From contig CAKSJG010000003.1 of NCBI GenBank assembly GCA_934463165.1, positions 108,852 through 172,851 of the forward strand: a stretch of 64,000 nt of DNA. Reading direction: 5' to 3'. Source of the stretch: an uncultured Clostridia bacterium (lineage in GTDB: Bacteria; Bacillota; Clostridia; UMGS1810). A program made the translations under genes and the position numbers. Position 1 is the stretch's first letter, and each line of letters opens with the position of its first letter. Below, piece by piece: positions 8,099 to 16,274 of the stretch. The notes under the pieces were generated by a model. The model searched no databases and was not told the DNA's origin. It saw nothing but the letters and a program-made list of their open reading frames with translations.

Positions 8099-9133
8099 AT
8101 GAAAAAATTAATTACAATGCTGGTTGCTGTGTCAATGCTTGTGTCTGTTGTACCCGTGTCATTTGCTGAAGATCAGACGGAGACCTCGTCGGTATCGGAT
8201 AATGCGGGAAGCTCATCCGAAGTAAAAGCGGAATTTTCATCCGATTCAAATGATAAAGCAGATACCGAGAAAAAATCCGATGTAAAAGACGAAAAAGATA
8301 CTGCGGCATCGGAAAGCACTATCGATAAAGACGATGAAACATCGGCTGATTCTGTCGATAAATCCGACAGTTCAACCGAAATATCGGATAAAACAGATGA
8401 TACAAACGCTGCCGCGGATGAAAACGCAGCAGATACGGAAAAAGACGGTAAAGAATCCGACAGTGAAGATAAAGAGGTAAAATCCGATGCATCGGGCGAA
8501 AATGACAAGGATACTAAAATAAATGATGACAAAAAGACGGATTCCGAAAAGGCTGATAAGGAAGATAAAAAAAGCGATAAAACAGACAGCGATGAATCCG
8601 GTATAGCGGCAAAATTATCCGAACTTAAAAAGGCAATGGATGAAAAAGCGGAGAACATCAAAGAAAAGTATGTACCGTATCTTAAAGAAATAAAATCATT
8701 TTTTAAGGATGCCGGCAAGCACGGAAGAGATCTTATATTAAAAGAAATTGCAGCAATTAAAGATAAGTTGGGTGATATAACAATCGACACATTTGTAAAC
8801 GGAACACCGGTTGATTATGAAAAATATGACAATGTTAAACCTGTTATAGAAAATGACAGAACCGTAGTTCCCGTTCGTGCGATAACCGAAAGCATCGGCG
8901 CCGAAGTTTCATGGGATGAGGATACAAGAACCGTTACGGTTACTAAAGGCGATACCGTAATTAAAATGGTTATAGACAGCGCAGAAGCATATGTAAACGG
9001 AGAAAAGGTTGACCCGGATGCCGATGCACATATAGTTGACGGAAGAACAATAGTTCCGCTGCGTTTTGTTGCCGAAAGTCTTAACCTTAATGTAACTTGG
9101 GACGACGCCAGCCGTACGGTTATAATTGACTGA
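8099..9133 (+). CDS. Secreted copper-amine-oxidase-N-type stalk-domain protein with long acidic linker
   Basis: Exported protein of unknown role. A signal peptide (MKKLITMLVAVSMLVSVVPVSFA, cleavage about residue 23) is followed by about 155 residues of low-complexity Asp/Ser/Lys/Glu/Ala sequence. Then come a helical stretch (about 178-225) and a C-terminal copper amine oxidase N-terminal-like domain (about 228-344) with two typical copies of the VNG...RTVVPVRAITESIGAEVSWD and IVPLRFVAESLNLNVTWDD pattern. The disordered linker probably holds the C-terminal module away from the cell surface. The same stalk module occurs in the protein at 54422. It has its own strong promoter. Confidence 0.85.
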   Translation: MKKLITMLVAVSMLVSVVPVSFAEDQTETSSVSDNAGSSSEVKAEFSSDSNDKADTEKKSDVKDEKDTAASESTIDKDDETSADSVDKSDSSTEISDKTDDTNAAADENAADTEKDGKESDSEDKEVKSDASGENDKDTKINDDKKTDSEKADKEDKKSDKTDSDESGIAAKLSELKKAMDEKAENIKEKYVPYLKEIKSFFKDAGKHGRDLILKEIAAIKDKLGDITIDTFVNGTPVDYEKYDNVKPVIENDRTVVPVRAITESIGAEVSWDEDTRTVTVTKGDTVIKMVIDSAEAYVNGEKVDPDADAHIVDGRTIVPLRFVAESLNLNVTWDDASRTVIID

Positions 9134-9170
9134 ATTTTGAAAAATTATCAATGAAAGGACTGTATATATA

Positions 9171-10193
9171 ATGACAAAGATAGATATTTTTTCCGGTTTT
9201 TTGGGAGCAGGCAAAACAACTCTTATAAAAAAGCTTATAAAAGAAGCATATAATGGTGAAAAAATCGTGCTTATTGAAAATGAATTCGGTGAAATAGGAA
9301 TAGACGGCGGATTTATGAAGGATGCCGGCGTTCAGGTTAACGAAATGAACTCCGGATGTATATGTTGTTCTCTTGTCGGAGATTTTGGCAAAGCTCTGCA
9401 CAAAGTGCTTGAACAGTATGCTCCCGACAGAATTTTAATAGAGCCTTCCGGTGTCGGCAAGCTTTCGGATGTAATAAGAGCCGTCCGGGGGATAGAGGCA
9501 AAAAATGCCGAGCTTAACGGATTTACAACGGTTGTGGATGCAAATAAGTGCAAGATGTATATGAAAAACTTCGGTGAGTTTTTTAATGACCAGATAGAGC
9601 ATGCAAGCTCAATAATACTCAGTCATACAGATTCGGCATCGGACGCAAAAACGGAGAAATGCATAGAGCTGCTGCGTGAACATAACGCCGATGCCGTAAT
9701 CGTTGCCACACCTTGGGATGAAATTAACGGTAAAGATATTCTTGCAGCAATGGAAAAGAAAAACACTCTTGAGGCAGAACTCAAAAAGCTTGAAGAAGAA
9801 AGCTCTCACGATCATCATGAACATTGCTGCGATCACGACCATCATGATCACGACCATCATGAGCATGAGCACGGTGAATGCTGCTGCCAAGATCACGATC
9901 ATCATCACCATCATGCGGACGAGGTTTTCACAAGCTGGGGAAAAGAGACAACACACAAATATTCTGCCGAAGAAATGAAAAACATTCTCGGTCAGCTTGA
10001 AAGCTTTGATATATACGGAACCGTACTCAGAGCAAAGGGAATTGTTGAAAACAGCGACGGAGGCTGGATTCATTTTGATTATGTTCCCGAAGAATCCGAT
10101 GTCAGAAGCGGAAGCGCGGCCGTAATAGGAAGGATATGCGTAATCGGAGCTGACATTAAAGAAGAAAAACTTACCGAATTATTCGGAGTGTGA
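9171..10193 (+). CDS. CobW/COG0523 metal-chaperone GTPase with His-rich segment
   Basis: G3E-family GTPase that likely delivers or buffers a transition metal, most often zinc. Walker A is GFLGAGKTT (residues 9-17), the metal-binding CxCC motif is CICC at residues 63-66, and LIEPSG provides the Walker B region. A histidine- and cysteine-rich stretch (about residues 212-255, many HDHH and CC) would bind metal. The C-terminal CobW_C domain covers about 260-340. It begins 37 bases after the stalk gene and is followed by a second CobW-like gene and mntP, so a metal-homeostasis unit is likely. No Zur box was recognised upstream. Confidence 0.92.
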   Translation: MTKIDIFSGFLGAGKTTLIKKLIKEAYNGEKIVLIENEFGEIGIDGGFMKDAGVQVNEMNSGCICCSLVGDFGKALHKVLEQYAPDRILIEPSGVGKLSDVIRAVRGIEAKNAELNGFTTVVDANKCKMYMKNFGEFFNDQIEHASSIILSHTDSASDAKTEKCIELLREHNADAVIVATPWDEINGKDILAAMEKKNTLEAELKKLEEESSHDHHEHCCDHDHHDHDHHEHEHGECCCQDHDHHHHHADEVFTSWGKETTHKYSAEEMKNILGQLESFDIYGTVLRAKGIVENSDGGWIHFDYVPEESDVRSGSAAVIGRICVIGADIKEEKLTELFGV

Positions 10194-10229
10194 TGAATAT
10201 AAAAAATTATACCGAGAGAGGGTAACAGC

Positions 10230-11180
10230 ATGGAAACGGAAATACCGGTATATCTGTTTACGGGATTCCTTGAAGGAGGAAAAACCACAACGATACAGGA
10301 TACCTTAAGTGACAGTGAATTTAACTCCGGTGAGAGGACATTGCTTCTTATGTGTGAGGATGGAGAAGTCGAATATGAACCGTCGAAGTTTTCCGGGAAG
10401 AACGTATTTATAGAGGAGATAGACGATGAAGAGGATATCACAGAGAAAAACCTTTCTTCTCTTCAAAAAAAATACAAAGCCGAGAGAGTGATAATAGAAT
10501 ATAACGGAATGTGGACGCTCGACACTTTATATAACAATATTCCGAAAGGATGGCTTATATATCAGCAACTTTTGTTTGCCGATGCAAACACATTTGTAAG
10601 CTATAACGGCAACATGCGCAGCCTTGTGGTAGACAAGCTGACAAATGCGGAGCTTGTTGTGTTTAACCGCCCGAATGATAAAACCGATAAGGAAGCTCTA
10701 CATAAAATTGTAAGGTCGGTAACGCGCAGGGCAAATATTGCATATGAATATCCGGACGGTACGCTTGAATATGATAATGAAGAGGATCCTTTGCCGTTTG
10801 ATGTTGATGCACCCGTAATTGAGATTGAAGACAGAGACTACGCTCTTTGGTTTCGCGATTTTGCCGAAGATGTAAATAAATATAACGGAAAAATCATACG
10901 GTTTAAGGGCATTGTCGGAAAAAACAGGAAAATGAAAGATACCGATGCCATAATCGGCCGACATGTAATGACGTGCTGCGTTGAGGATATTTCATTCAAA
11001 GGATTGGTATGCACTGGAATACCTGCACCCATGGTTTTAAAAAACCGTGATTGGGTTATTATCACGGCAAGAATTAATATGGAATACCACGAGCTGTACA
11101 GAAAGCAGGGACCTGTTCTGCACATAATAGATCTTGAAAAATCAAGTGTTCCCGAACAGGAAGTAGCAACATTTTATTAA
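10230..11180 (+). CDS. CobW-like GTPase fused to a TIGR03943/DUF1980-type C-terminal domain
   Basis: Two-domain protein of 316 residues. The N-terminal half is a degenerate G3E GTPase: Walker A GFLEGGKTT (residues 12-20), VIIEYNGM at the Walker B position and NRPND in place of the usual NKxD. It lacks the CxCC metal motif found in its neighbour. The C-terminal 120 residues (from about 190) resemble the end of the TIGR03943 (YcgQ-like) family, with FKGIVGK and RHVMTCCVEDISFKGLVC. Those families sit near COG0701 permeases and CobW genes in other genomes, so a role in metal handling is likely, but this fusion is not one I recognise by name. It is 36 bases after the first CobW gene. Confidence 0.75.
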   Translation: METEIPVYLFTGFLEGGKTTTIQDTLSDSEFNSGERTLLLMCEDGEVEYEPSKFSGKNVFIEEIDDEEDITEKNLSSLQKKYKAERVIIEYNGMWTLDTLYNNIPKGWLIYQQLLFADANTFVSYNGNMRSLVVDKLTNAELVVFNRPNDKTDKEALHKIVRSVTRRANIAYEYPDGTLEYDNEEDPLPFDVDAPVIEIEDRDYALWFRDFAEDVNKYNGKIIRFKGIVGKNRKMKDTDAIIGRHVMTCCVEDISFKGLVCTGIPAPMVLKNRDWVIITARINMEYHELYRKQGPVLHIIDLEKSSVPEQEVATFY

Positions 11181-11204
11181 TAAAAATAAGACAGGAGACT
11201 GAAT

Positions 11205-11783
11205 ATGAATTTTGCTGACTTGCTTCTTCTCGGGATGGGTCTGTCAATGGATGCCTTTGCCGTTGCCGTTTGCAAGGGTCTTTCAATGAAAAAAATTAAT
11301 TACAGACATTCGTTTGTGATTGCATTTTTTTTCGGAGGATTTCAGGCGCTTATGCCGTTTATAGGTTATTACCTAGGCAAAACCTTTGAAAAATACATTA
11401 CAAGAATTGACCATTGGATTGCTTTTATTCTGCTTGCTTATATAGGTGGAAAAATGGTTTATGATGCACTCAGCGGCGAAGAAGAGGAAGAGACTGTCTG
11501 TGCGGAGGCACTTGATGTCAAGGAACTTTTTATGCTTGCTGTAGCTACAAGTATAGATGCGCTCGCTATCGGAATTACTTTTTCGTTTTTTAAAGATACG
11601 AATATTATAAATAACATAACTGTTATAGGAATTACAACTTTTATAATTTCGTTCGGCGGAATTTTCATCGGCAATAAATTCGGAACCAGATACAAAACAC
11701 GTGCCGAAATTGCCGGGGGAATTATCCTTGTGCTTCTCGGAGTAAAAATATTGCTTGAAGGCTTGGGCGTTGTTACATTTTGA
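11205..11783 (+). CDS. mntP: Manganese efflux pump MntP
   Basis: Small membrane exporter that protects against excess manganese. Six hydrophobic segments and the two internal DUF204 repeats are visible, each with the signature aspartate motif (GLSMDAFAVAVCKGLSM near residue 11 and ATSIDALAIGITFSF near residue 114). 192 residues is typical. It follows the CobW-fusion gene by 24 bases, so it is probably in the same transcript. I looked for a yybP-ykoY manganese riboswitch in the short gap and see none. Confidence 0.93.
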   Translation: MNFADLLLLGMGLSMDAFAVAVCKGLSMKKINYRHSFVIAFFFGGFQALMPFIGYYLGKTFEKYITRIDHWIAFILLAYIGGKMVYDALSGEEEEETVCAEALDVKELFMLAVATSIDALAIGITFSFFKDTNIINNITVIGITTFIISFGGIFIGNKFGTRYKTRAEIAGGIILVLLGVKILLEGLGVVTF

Positions 11784-11817
11784 TAAATACAAATTATGAT
11801 CGGAAGGAAGATACATT

Positions 11818-13698
11818 ATGCAGGAATACAGTGCCGGTGAATATGATGTTGCCGTAATCGGCGGCGGTCACGCCGGATGCGAAGCGGCTCTTGCGGCTGC
11901 AAGACTCGGTGTAAAAACAATAATGTTTGTAATTAATATGGATACTGTTGCCAACATGGCATGCAATCCTTGCATCGGAGGGACGGCAAAGGGGCATCTT
12001 GTGCGTGAGATAGATGCGCTCGGCGGAGAAATGGGCAAAAATGCGGACAAAACATTCATTCAGTCAAGAATGTTAAATCGCGGAAAAGGTCCTGCGGTGT
12101 ATTCTCTGCGTGTTCAGTCCGACAGAAAAAGATATTCCGAAGAAATGAAACACACTCTTGAACGCCAGTCGAATTTAGATATTAAACAGGCAGAAATTAT
12201 TGAAATAGGCTTTGGCGAAGATAAAAGCGTGAAATCGGTTCTTACGAATATCGGAGCAAGGTATAATGTGAAAGCGGCAATAGTTGCAAGCGGAACGTAT
12301 CTTAGGGGTAAGGTAATCGTCGGCAATGTAAGCTATGAAAGCGGCCCCGACGGAGTATTCCCCGCAAACAAGTTGTCAGAATGCTTAAAGAGCGTCGGTA
12401 TACCGCTTATGAGATTTAAAACGGGAACTCCGGCAAGGGTTAACAAAAACAGTGTTAATTTTTCCGAAATGCAGCCCCAGTACGGCGATGACAAGATTGT
12501 TCCTTTTTCTTTTGAAACAACCGATGTCGGAGAAAATAAAGCAGAGTGTTATCTTACCTATACCAACGAGGAAACTCATCGGATAATCAAAGAAAATCTT
12601 CACCGTTCTCCGCTTTACAGCGGTATGATAGAGGGGATAGGTCCCAGGTATTGTCCGTCAATCGAAGATAAGGTTGTTCGGTTTAAGGACAAGCCTCGCC
12701 ATCAGATTTTTATTGAACCTATGGGTCTGTCAACGGATGAAATGTATATACAGGGTTTTTCAACAAGCCTTCCGGAAGATGTTCAGATTAAAATGATTCA
12801 TTCTCTCAAAGGCCTTGAACATGCAAAAATGATGCGAACGGCATATGCAATTGAATATGACTGCTGCGATGCAACGATGCTCAGTGCCGCACTGGAATTT
12901 AAAAATTATCCTGGTCTTTACGGAGCCGGTCAGTTTAACGGAAGCTCCGGATATGAAGAGGCGGCAGCCCAAGGTCTTATTGCCGGAATAAATGCCGCTC
13001 TTAAGATAATGAACAAGAATCCTTTTATGCTTGACAGAAGTGACGGATATATCGGAACATTGATAGACGATCTTACCGTCAAAGGAACAAAAGAACCGTA
13101 CAGAATGATGACATCCAGAAGTGAATACCGCCTTTTATGCCGTCAGGATAATGCCGATTTGAGGCTTACCCCGAAAGGACATGAAATAGGGCTTATTTCC
13201 GATGAACGATTTAAGCGTTTTCTTAAGAAAAAAGAAATGATTGCTGCCGAGATAAAAAGAGTGCGAAAAAAAGTTATTGCCCCGGGCGAAAAATCGGATG
13301 TTTTTTTCGCAGAGCACAATTCAACACCGATTACAACCGGCGAAAAGCTTGACGCTCTCATAAGACGTCCTGAGCTTGATTATGAAATGCTTTCCGTTCT
13401 TGATGATGACAGACCCGATCTGCCCGACAGTGTGAGGGAACAGGTCTTCATACAAATAAAATATGAGGGTTATATAAAAAAGCAGCTTGAACAGGTAGAA
13501 AAATATAAAAAGCTTGAAGAAAAAACACTTCCGGAAGATATCGATTATGATATGATTGAAGGTTTAAGGATAGAGGCGCGTCAGAAGCTTAATGCAATAC
13601 GTCCGAGGTCTGTCGGTCAGGCAAGCAGAATATCCGGGGTTTCTCCTGCCGATATGAATGTTTTGCTTATATATCTTCAGACTAACCGTTTGCGTTAG
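11818..13698 (+). CDS. mnmG: tRNA uridine-34 carboxymethylaminomethyl-modification enzyme MnmG
   Basis: FAD-dependent enzyme that, with MnmE, modifies the wobble uridine of certain tRNAs. The dinucleotide-binding motif GGGHAGCEAALAAARLG begins at residue 15. Conserved blocks CNPCIGGTAKGHLVREIDALGG, FKTGTPAR, EYDCCDATML and the C-terminal helical domain ending SRISGVSPADMNVLLIYL are all present. 626 residues is full length. It is followed by rsmG as in most bacteria, but MnmE is not in the window. Confidence 0.97.
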   Translation: MQEYSAGEYDVAVIGGGHAGCEAALAAARLGVKTIMFVINMDTVANMACNPCIGGTAKGHLVREIDALGGEMGKNADKTFIQSRMLNRGKGPAVYSLRVQSDRKRYSEEMKHTLERQSNLDIKQAEIIEIGFGEDKSVKSVLTNIGARYNVKAAIVASGTYLRGKVIVGNVSYESGPDGVFPANKLSECLKSVGIPLMRFKTGTPARVNKNSVNFSEMQPQYGDDKIVPFSFETTDVGENKAECYLTYTNEETHRIIKENLHRSPLYSGMIEGIGPRYCPSIEDKVVRFKDKPRHQIFIEPMGLSTDEMYIQGFSTSLPEDVQIKMIHSLKGLEHAKMMRTAYAIEYDCCDATMLSAALEFKNYPGLYGAGQFNGSSGYEEAAAQGLIAGINAALKIMNKNPFMLDRSDGYIGTLIDDLTVKGTKEPYRMMTSRSEYRLLCRQDNADLRLTPKGHEIGLISDERFKRFLKKKEMIAAEIKRVRKKVIAPGEKSDVFFAEHNSTPITTGEKLDALIRRPELDYEMLSVLDDDRPDLPDSVREQVFIQIKYEGYIKKQLEQVEKYKKLEEKTLPEDIDYDMIEGLRIEARQKLNAIRPRSVGQASRISGVSPADMNVLLIYLQTNRLR

Positions 13699-13726
13699 TA
13701 TCCATGCTTTTTATACCTGTCATTCA

Positions 13727-13751
13727 TCGGCATCGCGGTTAGGGTATACTT
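13727..13751. repeat. Copy 1 of an intergenic repeat shared with 62241
   Basis: Bases 13727-13751 match 62241-62265 at 24 of 25 positions (core CATCGCG-TTAGGGTATACTT). A TAGGGG-type element, GCGTAGGGGCGG, follows at 13763. Both copies lie in gaps at the ends of genes. The wider gap 13699-13884 holds no gene. Confidence 0.6.
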
Positions 13752-13884
13752 TATTAATTACTGCGTAGGGGCGGATATGAGACGGAAATATTCCTTGCAT
13801 ATTTTTAAACGCAATAAATAACGGCACCATTATATATAAGCCATTATTACAGCAAAGATTTTATAAAACATAATGAGGTAAAAG

Positions 13885-14589
13885 ATGAGTATAATCAAAG
13901 ATATATTAATGCAGCATGATATAAAAGAGGATCAGGCCTTAAAATTTGATCAATACTATAAAATGATATGCGAATGGAATGAGAAAATAAATCTCACTGC
14001 CATAACCGATGAATCGGAGGCGGCATATAAGCACTTTATAGATTGTCTCGCATGCTTTAAATGCGGAAAAATATCACCCGGGGCAAAGATCATAGATGTA
14101 GGTACCGGTGCCGGATTCCCCGGAATACCGCTTAAAATATGTGATCCCACTCTGGATGTGACTCTTATGGATTCGCTTAACAAGAGAATAACATTTTTGA
14201 ATGAAGTTATTAACGGATTATCTCTTAAAGCAATAACGGCTGTTCACGCACGTGCGGAAGAGCTCGGAAAAAATAAGAAATACAGAGAAAAATACGATAT
14301 ATGTGTATCGCGTGCGGTTGCAAATCTTGCAAGTCTCAGCGAGCTATGCCTGCCGTTTGTAAAGACGGGCGGATATTTTTTGAGCATGAAAGGACCCAAA
14401 GCGGACGAAGAGCTAAAAAATGCAGAGCGCGCCATAGAGCTTATGGGCGGCAAAGCGGAAGATGTTTTCAGATATGATATAGCAGACGAAGAATATAAAC
14501 ATAACATGGTGATTATCAAAAAAATCAGCGAAACACCGGTCCGTTACCCTCGCAAGGCTCCGAAGCCCGTAAAAGAACCGTTGGTATGA
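13885..14589 (+). CDS. rsmG: 16S rRNA m7G527 methyltransferase RsmG
   Basis: S-adenosylmethionine-dependent methyltransferase of the GidB family acting on G527 of 16S rRNA. The cofactor loop VGTGAGFPGIPLKI (about residue 72) and the substrate region VSRAVANLASLSELCLPFVK are typical, as is the N-terminal WNEKINLTAI. 234 residues is normal; the basic tail (YPRKAPKPVKEPLV) is usual for the family. It lies 186 bases after mnmG and ends at a hairpin terminator. Confidence 0.96.
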   Translation: MSIIKDILMQHDIKEDQALKFDQYYKMICEWNEKINLTAITDESEAAYKHFIDCLACFKCGKISPGAKIIDVGTGAGFPGIPLKICDPTLDVTLMDSLNKRITFLNEVINGLSLKAITAVHARAEELGKNKKYREKYDICVSRAVANLASLSELCLPFVKTGGYFLSMKGPKADEELKNAERAIELMGGKAEDVFRYDIADEEYKHNMVIIKKISETPVRYPRKAPKPVKEPLV

Positions 14590-14618
14590 CGGATAAAAAT
14601 TCGGATTTATACTTATTT

Positions 14619-14651
14619 CGCAGACAATAATAAAAATGTCTGCGATTTTTT
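14619..14651 (+). terminator. Rho-independent terminator after rsmG
   Basis: An 8-bp stem CGCAGACA/TGTCTGCG with a 10-base loop is followed by ATTTTTTCT. It separates the mnmG-rsmG unit from the regulated operon that begins just downstream. Confidence 0.85.
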
Positions 14652-14662
14652 CTATAATACTG

Positions 14663-14691
14663 TTGCAAAAATTACAATTGTAATGTATAAT
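14663..14691 (+). promoter_or_regulatory. Upstream promoter P1 of the RHH-SPFH operon
   Basis: TTGCAA (14663-14668) and TATAAT (14686-14691) are 17 bases apart. The 14-bp palindrome ATTACAATTGTAAT fills the spacer at 14671-14684. Confidence 0.65.
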
Positions 14692-14760
14692 ATTAATAAA
14701 AATAAAAGCTTTAAAAAGCTATCCATTACAAATGTATTGACAACAAATTACAATTGTAGT
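14671..14760. promoter_or_regulatory. Three operator-like palindromes
   Basis: The perfect palindrome ATTACAATTGTAAT is at 14671-14684. Near copies lie at 14725-14738 (ATTACAAATGTATT, 12 of 14) and 14747-14760 (ATTACAATTGTAGT, 13 of 14). Starts are 54 and 22 bases apart, close to whole helical turns. Two copies lie in promoter spacers and one overlaps the P2 -35 box. The first gene of the operon encodes a ribbon-helix-helix protein, the obvious candidate to bind them. Confidence 0.65.
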
Positions 14761-14765
14761 ATAAT
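14737..14765 (+). promoter_or_regulatory. Consensus promoter P2 of the RHH-SPFH operon
   Basis: TTGACA (14737-14742) and TATAAT (14760-14765) with a 17-base spacer match the sigma-A consensus exactly. The start codon is 22 bases further on. Such a strong promoter covered by palindromes is typical of a repressed operon. Confidence 0.85.
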
Positions 14766-14787
14766 AGTTATCAGAAAGGTGAAGTAA

Positions 14788-14979
14788 ATGAACAAAAAAT
14801 TAATAATTACTTCGAAAAAATACAGAGGCGAAACTATGGTAGTATCATCACGATTGACAACAGAATTGGTTGACGAGCTTGATAAAATTGCCGAGCAGAC
14901 CGGACGTACAAGGAATGAAATAATTCAGATGTGTTTGGAATTTGCAGTTGAAAACCTTGAGGTTAAGGAGGATGACTGA
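14788..14979 (+). CDS. Ribbon-helix-helix (CopG/Arc-type) transcriptional regulator
   Basis: A 63-residue DNA-binding protein. The beta strand MVVSSRL is followed by two helices, TELVDELDKIAEQTG and TRNEIIQMCLEFAVENL, the standard ribbon-helix-helix layout. AAAGGTGA lies ahead of the ATG at 14788; an internal ATG at 14836 is possible but has no ribosome site. Its stop overlaps the SPFH gene start by one base, so the two are coupled. It probably represses its own promoters through the palindromes upstream. It shares the xRxRNEx pattern with the RHH gene at 33561. Confidence 0.85.
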   Translation: MNKKLIITSKKYRGETMVVSSRLTTELVDELDKIAEQTGRTRNEIIQMCLEFAVENLEVKEDD

Positions 14980-16265
14980 TGGCTTTGTTTGATGTTATCA
15001 AGTATGAGGGCGATAACAGTACTATTGTATGGAAGCATCCGCGTGAGGATTTCAATATGTTCACACAGCTTATAGTGCACGAAAATCAGGAGGCTGTTTT
15101 TTATATGAACGGTCAGGCTCTTGATATGTTCGGACCGGGCAGGTATACGCTTAAAACTCAAAATATTCCTCTTATCGGCAAGTTTTTGAACATTGCAACG
15201 GGCGGTATTTCGGCATTTCACTGTGAGGTTTATTTTGTTAATAAAACCGAGCAGATGAGTATTAAGTGGGGAACGGATTCGAGAGTTCAGTTTATGGAAC
15301 CGAGTTATAAATTTCCGCTTTCGGTGGGTGCATGCGGCGAGATGAGCATAAAAGCTATTGACAGCAGGCGTCTGCTTATAAATCTTGTTGGGACGGAAAG
15401 CGGTCTTACTCAGCAGAAAATGAACGGTTATTTACGTTCGTTTATTATCACAAAGGTAAAAAGCTATATTGCATCGGTAATAAAATCCGAAAACATCAGC
15501 ATTTTTGAAATTGACGAAAGACTTGCAGATTTTTCGGCAGCTCTGAAATCGGCACTTGTTTCTGATTTTTGCGATTACGGTATTTCACTAGAAAGGTTTT
15601 TTGTAACAAAAGTTATGAAGCCCGACGGTGAACCGCAATATGAAAAATTCAAAGAGCTTCATTTCAGGCAATATGCCGATATAGCCGAGGCAAAAATAAG
15701 ACAGCAAACCGAAATTATAAATGCCGAAACCGAAGCTCAAAAGACGGTTATAGATTCCAAGGCTCAGGCAACAAAACGTGTGCAGGAGGGTTATACATAC
15801 GGTCAGGAGCGCGGTTTTGACGTTGCCGAGAAAGTTGCAGATAATGAAGCAAGCGGTGAATTTGTCAACATGGGTATAGGCTTTGGCGCAATGGCGGGTA
15901 TCGGCTCTGCCATCGGCGGTATGGTCGGTAATATTGCGTCTGATGCCGTAAACTCCGCATATAAACCGGCGGACAAAATCCCGGATGATGACTTGCCGGA
16001 AGTGAATAGCAATGAATGCCAAAAACAGAATTTTTCGAATGACGGCAGTGCGAACAGCAAAAATGAGGATTTTGAAGATGATATTAAAGGCAATGCTGCA
16101 TCGGACTGTTTTTGCGAAAACTGTGGTGCGCCGATATTTCCGGACAGTAAATTCTGCGAGGAATGCGGAGAACCCGTTATACATAATGATATATGTAAAA
16201 ACTGTGGATATAAATTTGAACGCAAGGGAAAATTTTGCCCAAAATGCGGCGCAAAACGGGGGTGA
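14979..16265 (+). CDS. SPFH-domain protein with C-terminal zinc ribbons (YdjI-like)
   Basis: Membrane-associated scaffold-type protein of 428 residues. An SPFH (stomatin/prohibitin/flotillin) domain covers about residues 25-235. It is followed by a helical AKIRQQTEIINAETEAQ segment, a Gly-rich stretch (about 308-326), an acidic linker, and two zinc-ribbon modules (CENCGAPIFPDSKFCEECG and CKNCGYKF then CPKCGAK). This is the layout of B. subtilis YdjI, which with YdjG and YdjH links a PspA-type protein to the membrane. The two genes after it encode membrane proteins, one with a zinc ribbon, so a YdjGHI-like complex is inferred. No pspA gene is in the window. Confidence 0.85.
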   Translation: MALFDVIKYEGDNSTIVWKHPREDFNMFTQLIVHENQEAVFYMNGQALDMFGPGRYTLKTQNIPLIGKFLNIATGGISAFHCEVYFVNKTEQMSIKWGTDSRVQFMEPSYKFPLSVGACGEMSIKAIDSRRLLINLVGTESGLTQQKMNGYLRSFIITKVKSYIASVIKSENISIFEIDERLADFSAALKSALVSDFCDYGISLERFFVTKVMKPDGEPQYEKFKELHFRQYADIAEAKIRQQTEIINAETEAQKTVIDSKAQATKRVQEGYTYGQERGFDVAEKVADNEASGEFVNMGIGFGAMAGIGSAIGGMVGNIASDAVNSAYKPADKIPDDDLPEVNSNECQKQNFSNDGSANSKNEDFEDDIKGNAASDCFCENCGAPIFPDSKFCEECGEPVIHNDICKNCGYKFERKGKFCPKCGAKRG

Positions 16266-16274
16266 TATGTGCTT

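Noticed and set aside
8173..8790. 205-codon minus-strand frame opposite the stalk protein
   Set aside because: It is the mirror of the Ser/Asp-rich linker, low in complexity, with no ribosome site or promoter.
11181..11204. Manganese riboswitch before mntP
   Set aside because: The gap is only 24 bases and holds just a ribosome site.
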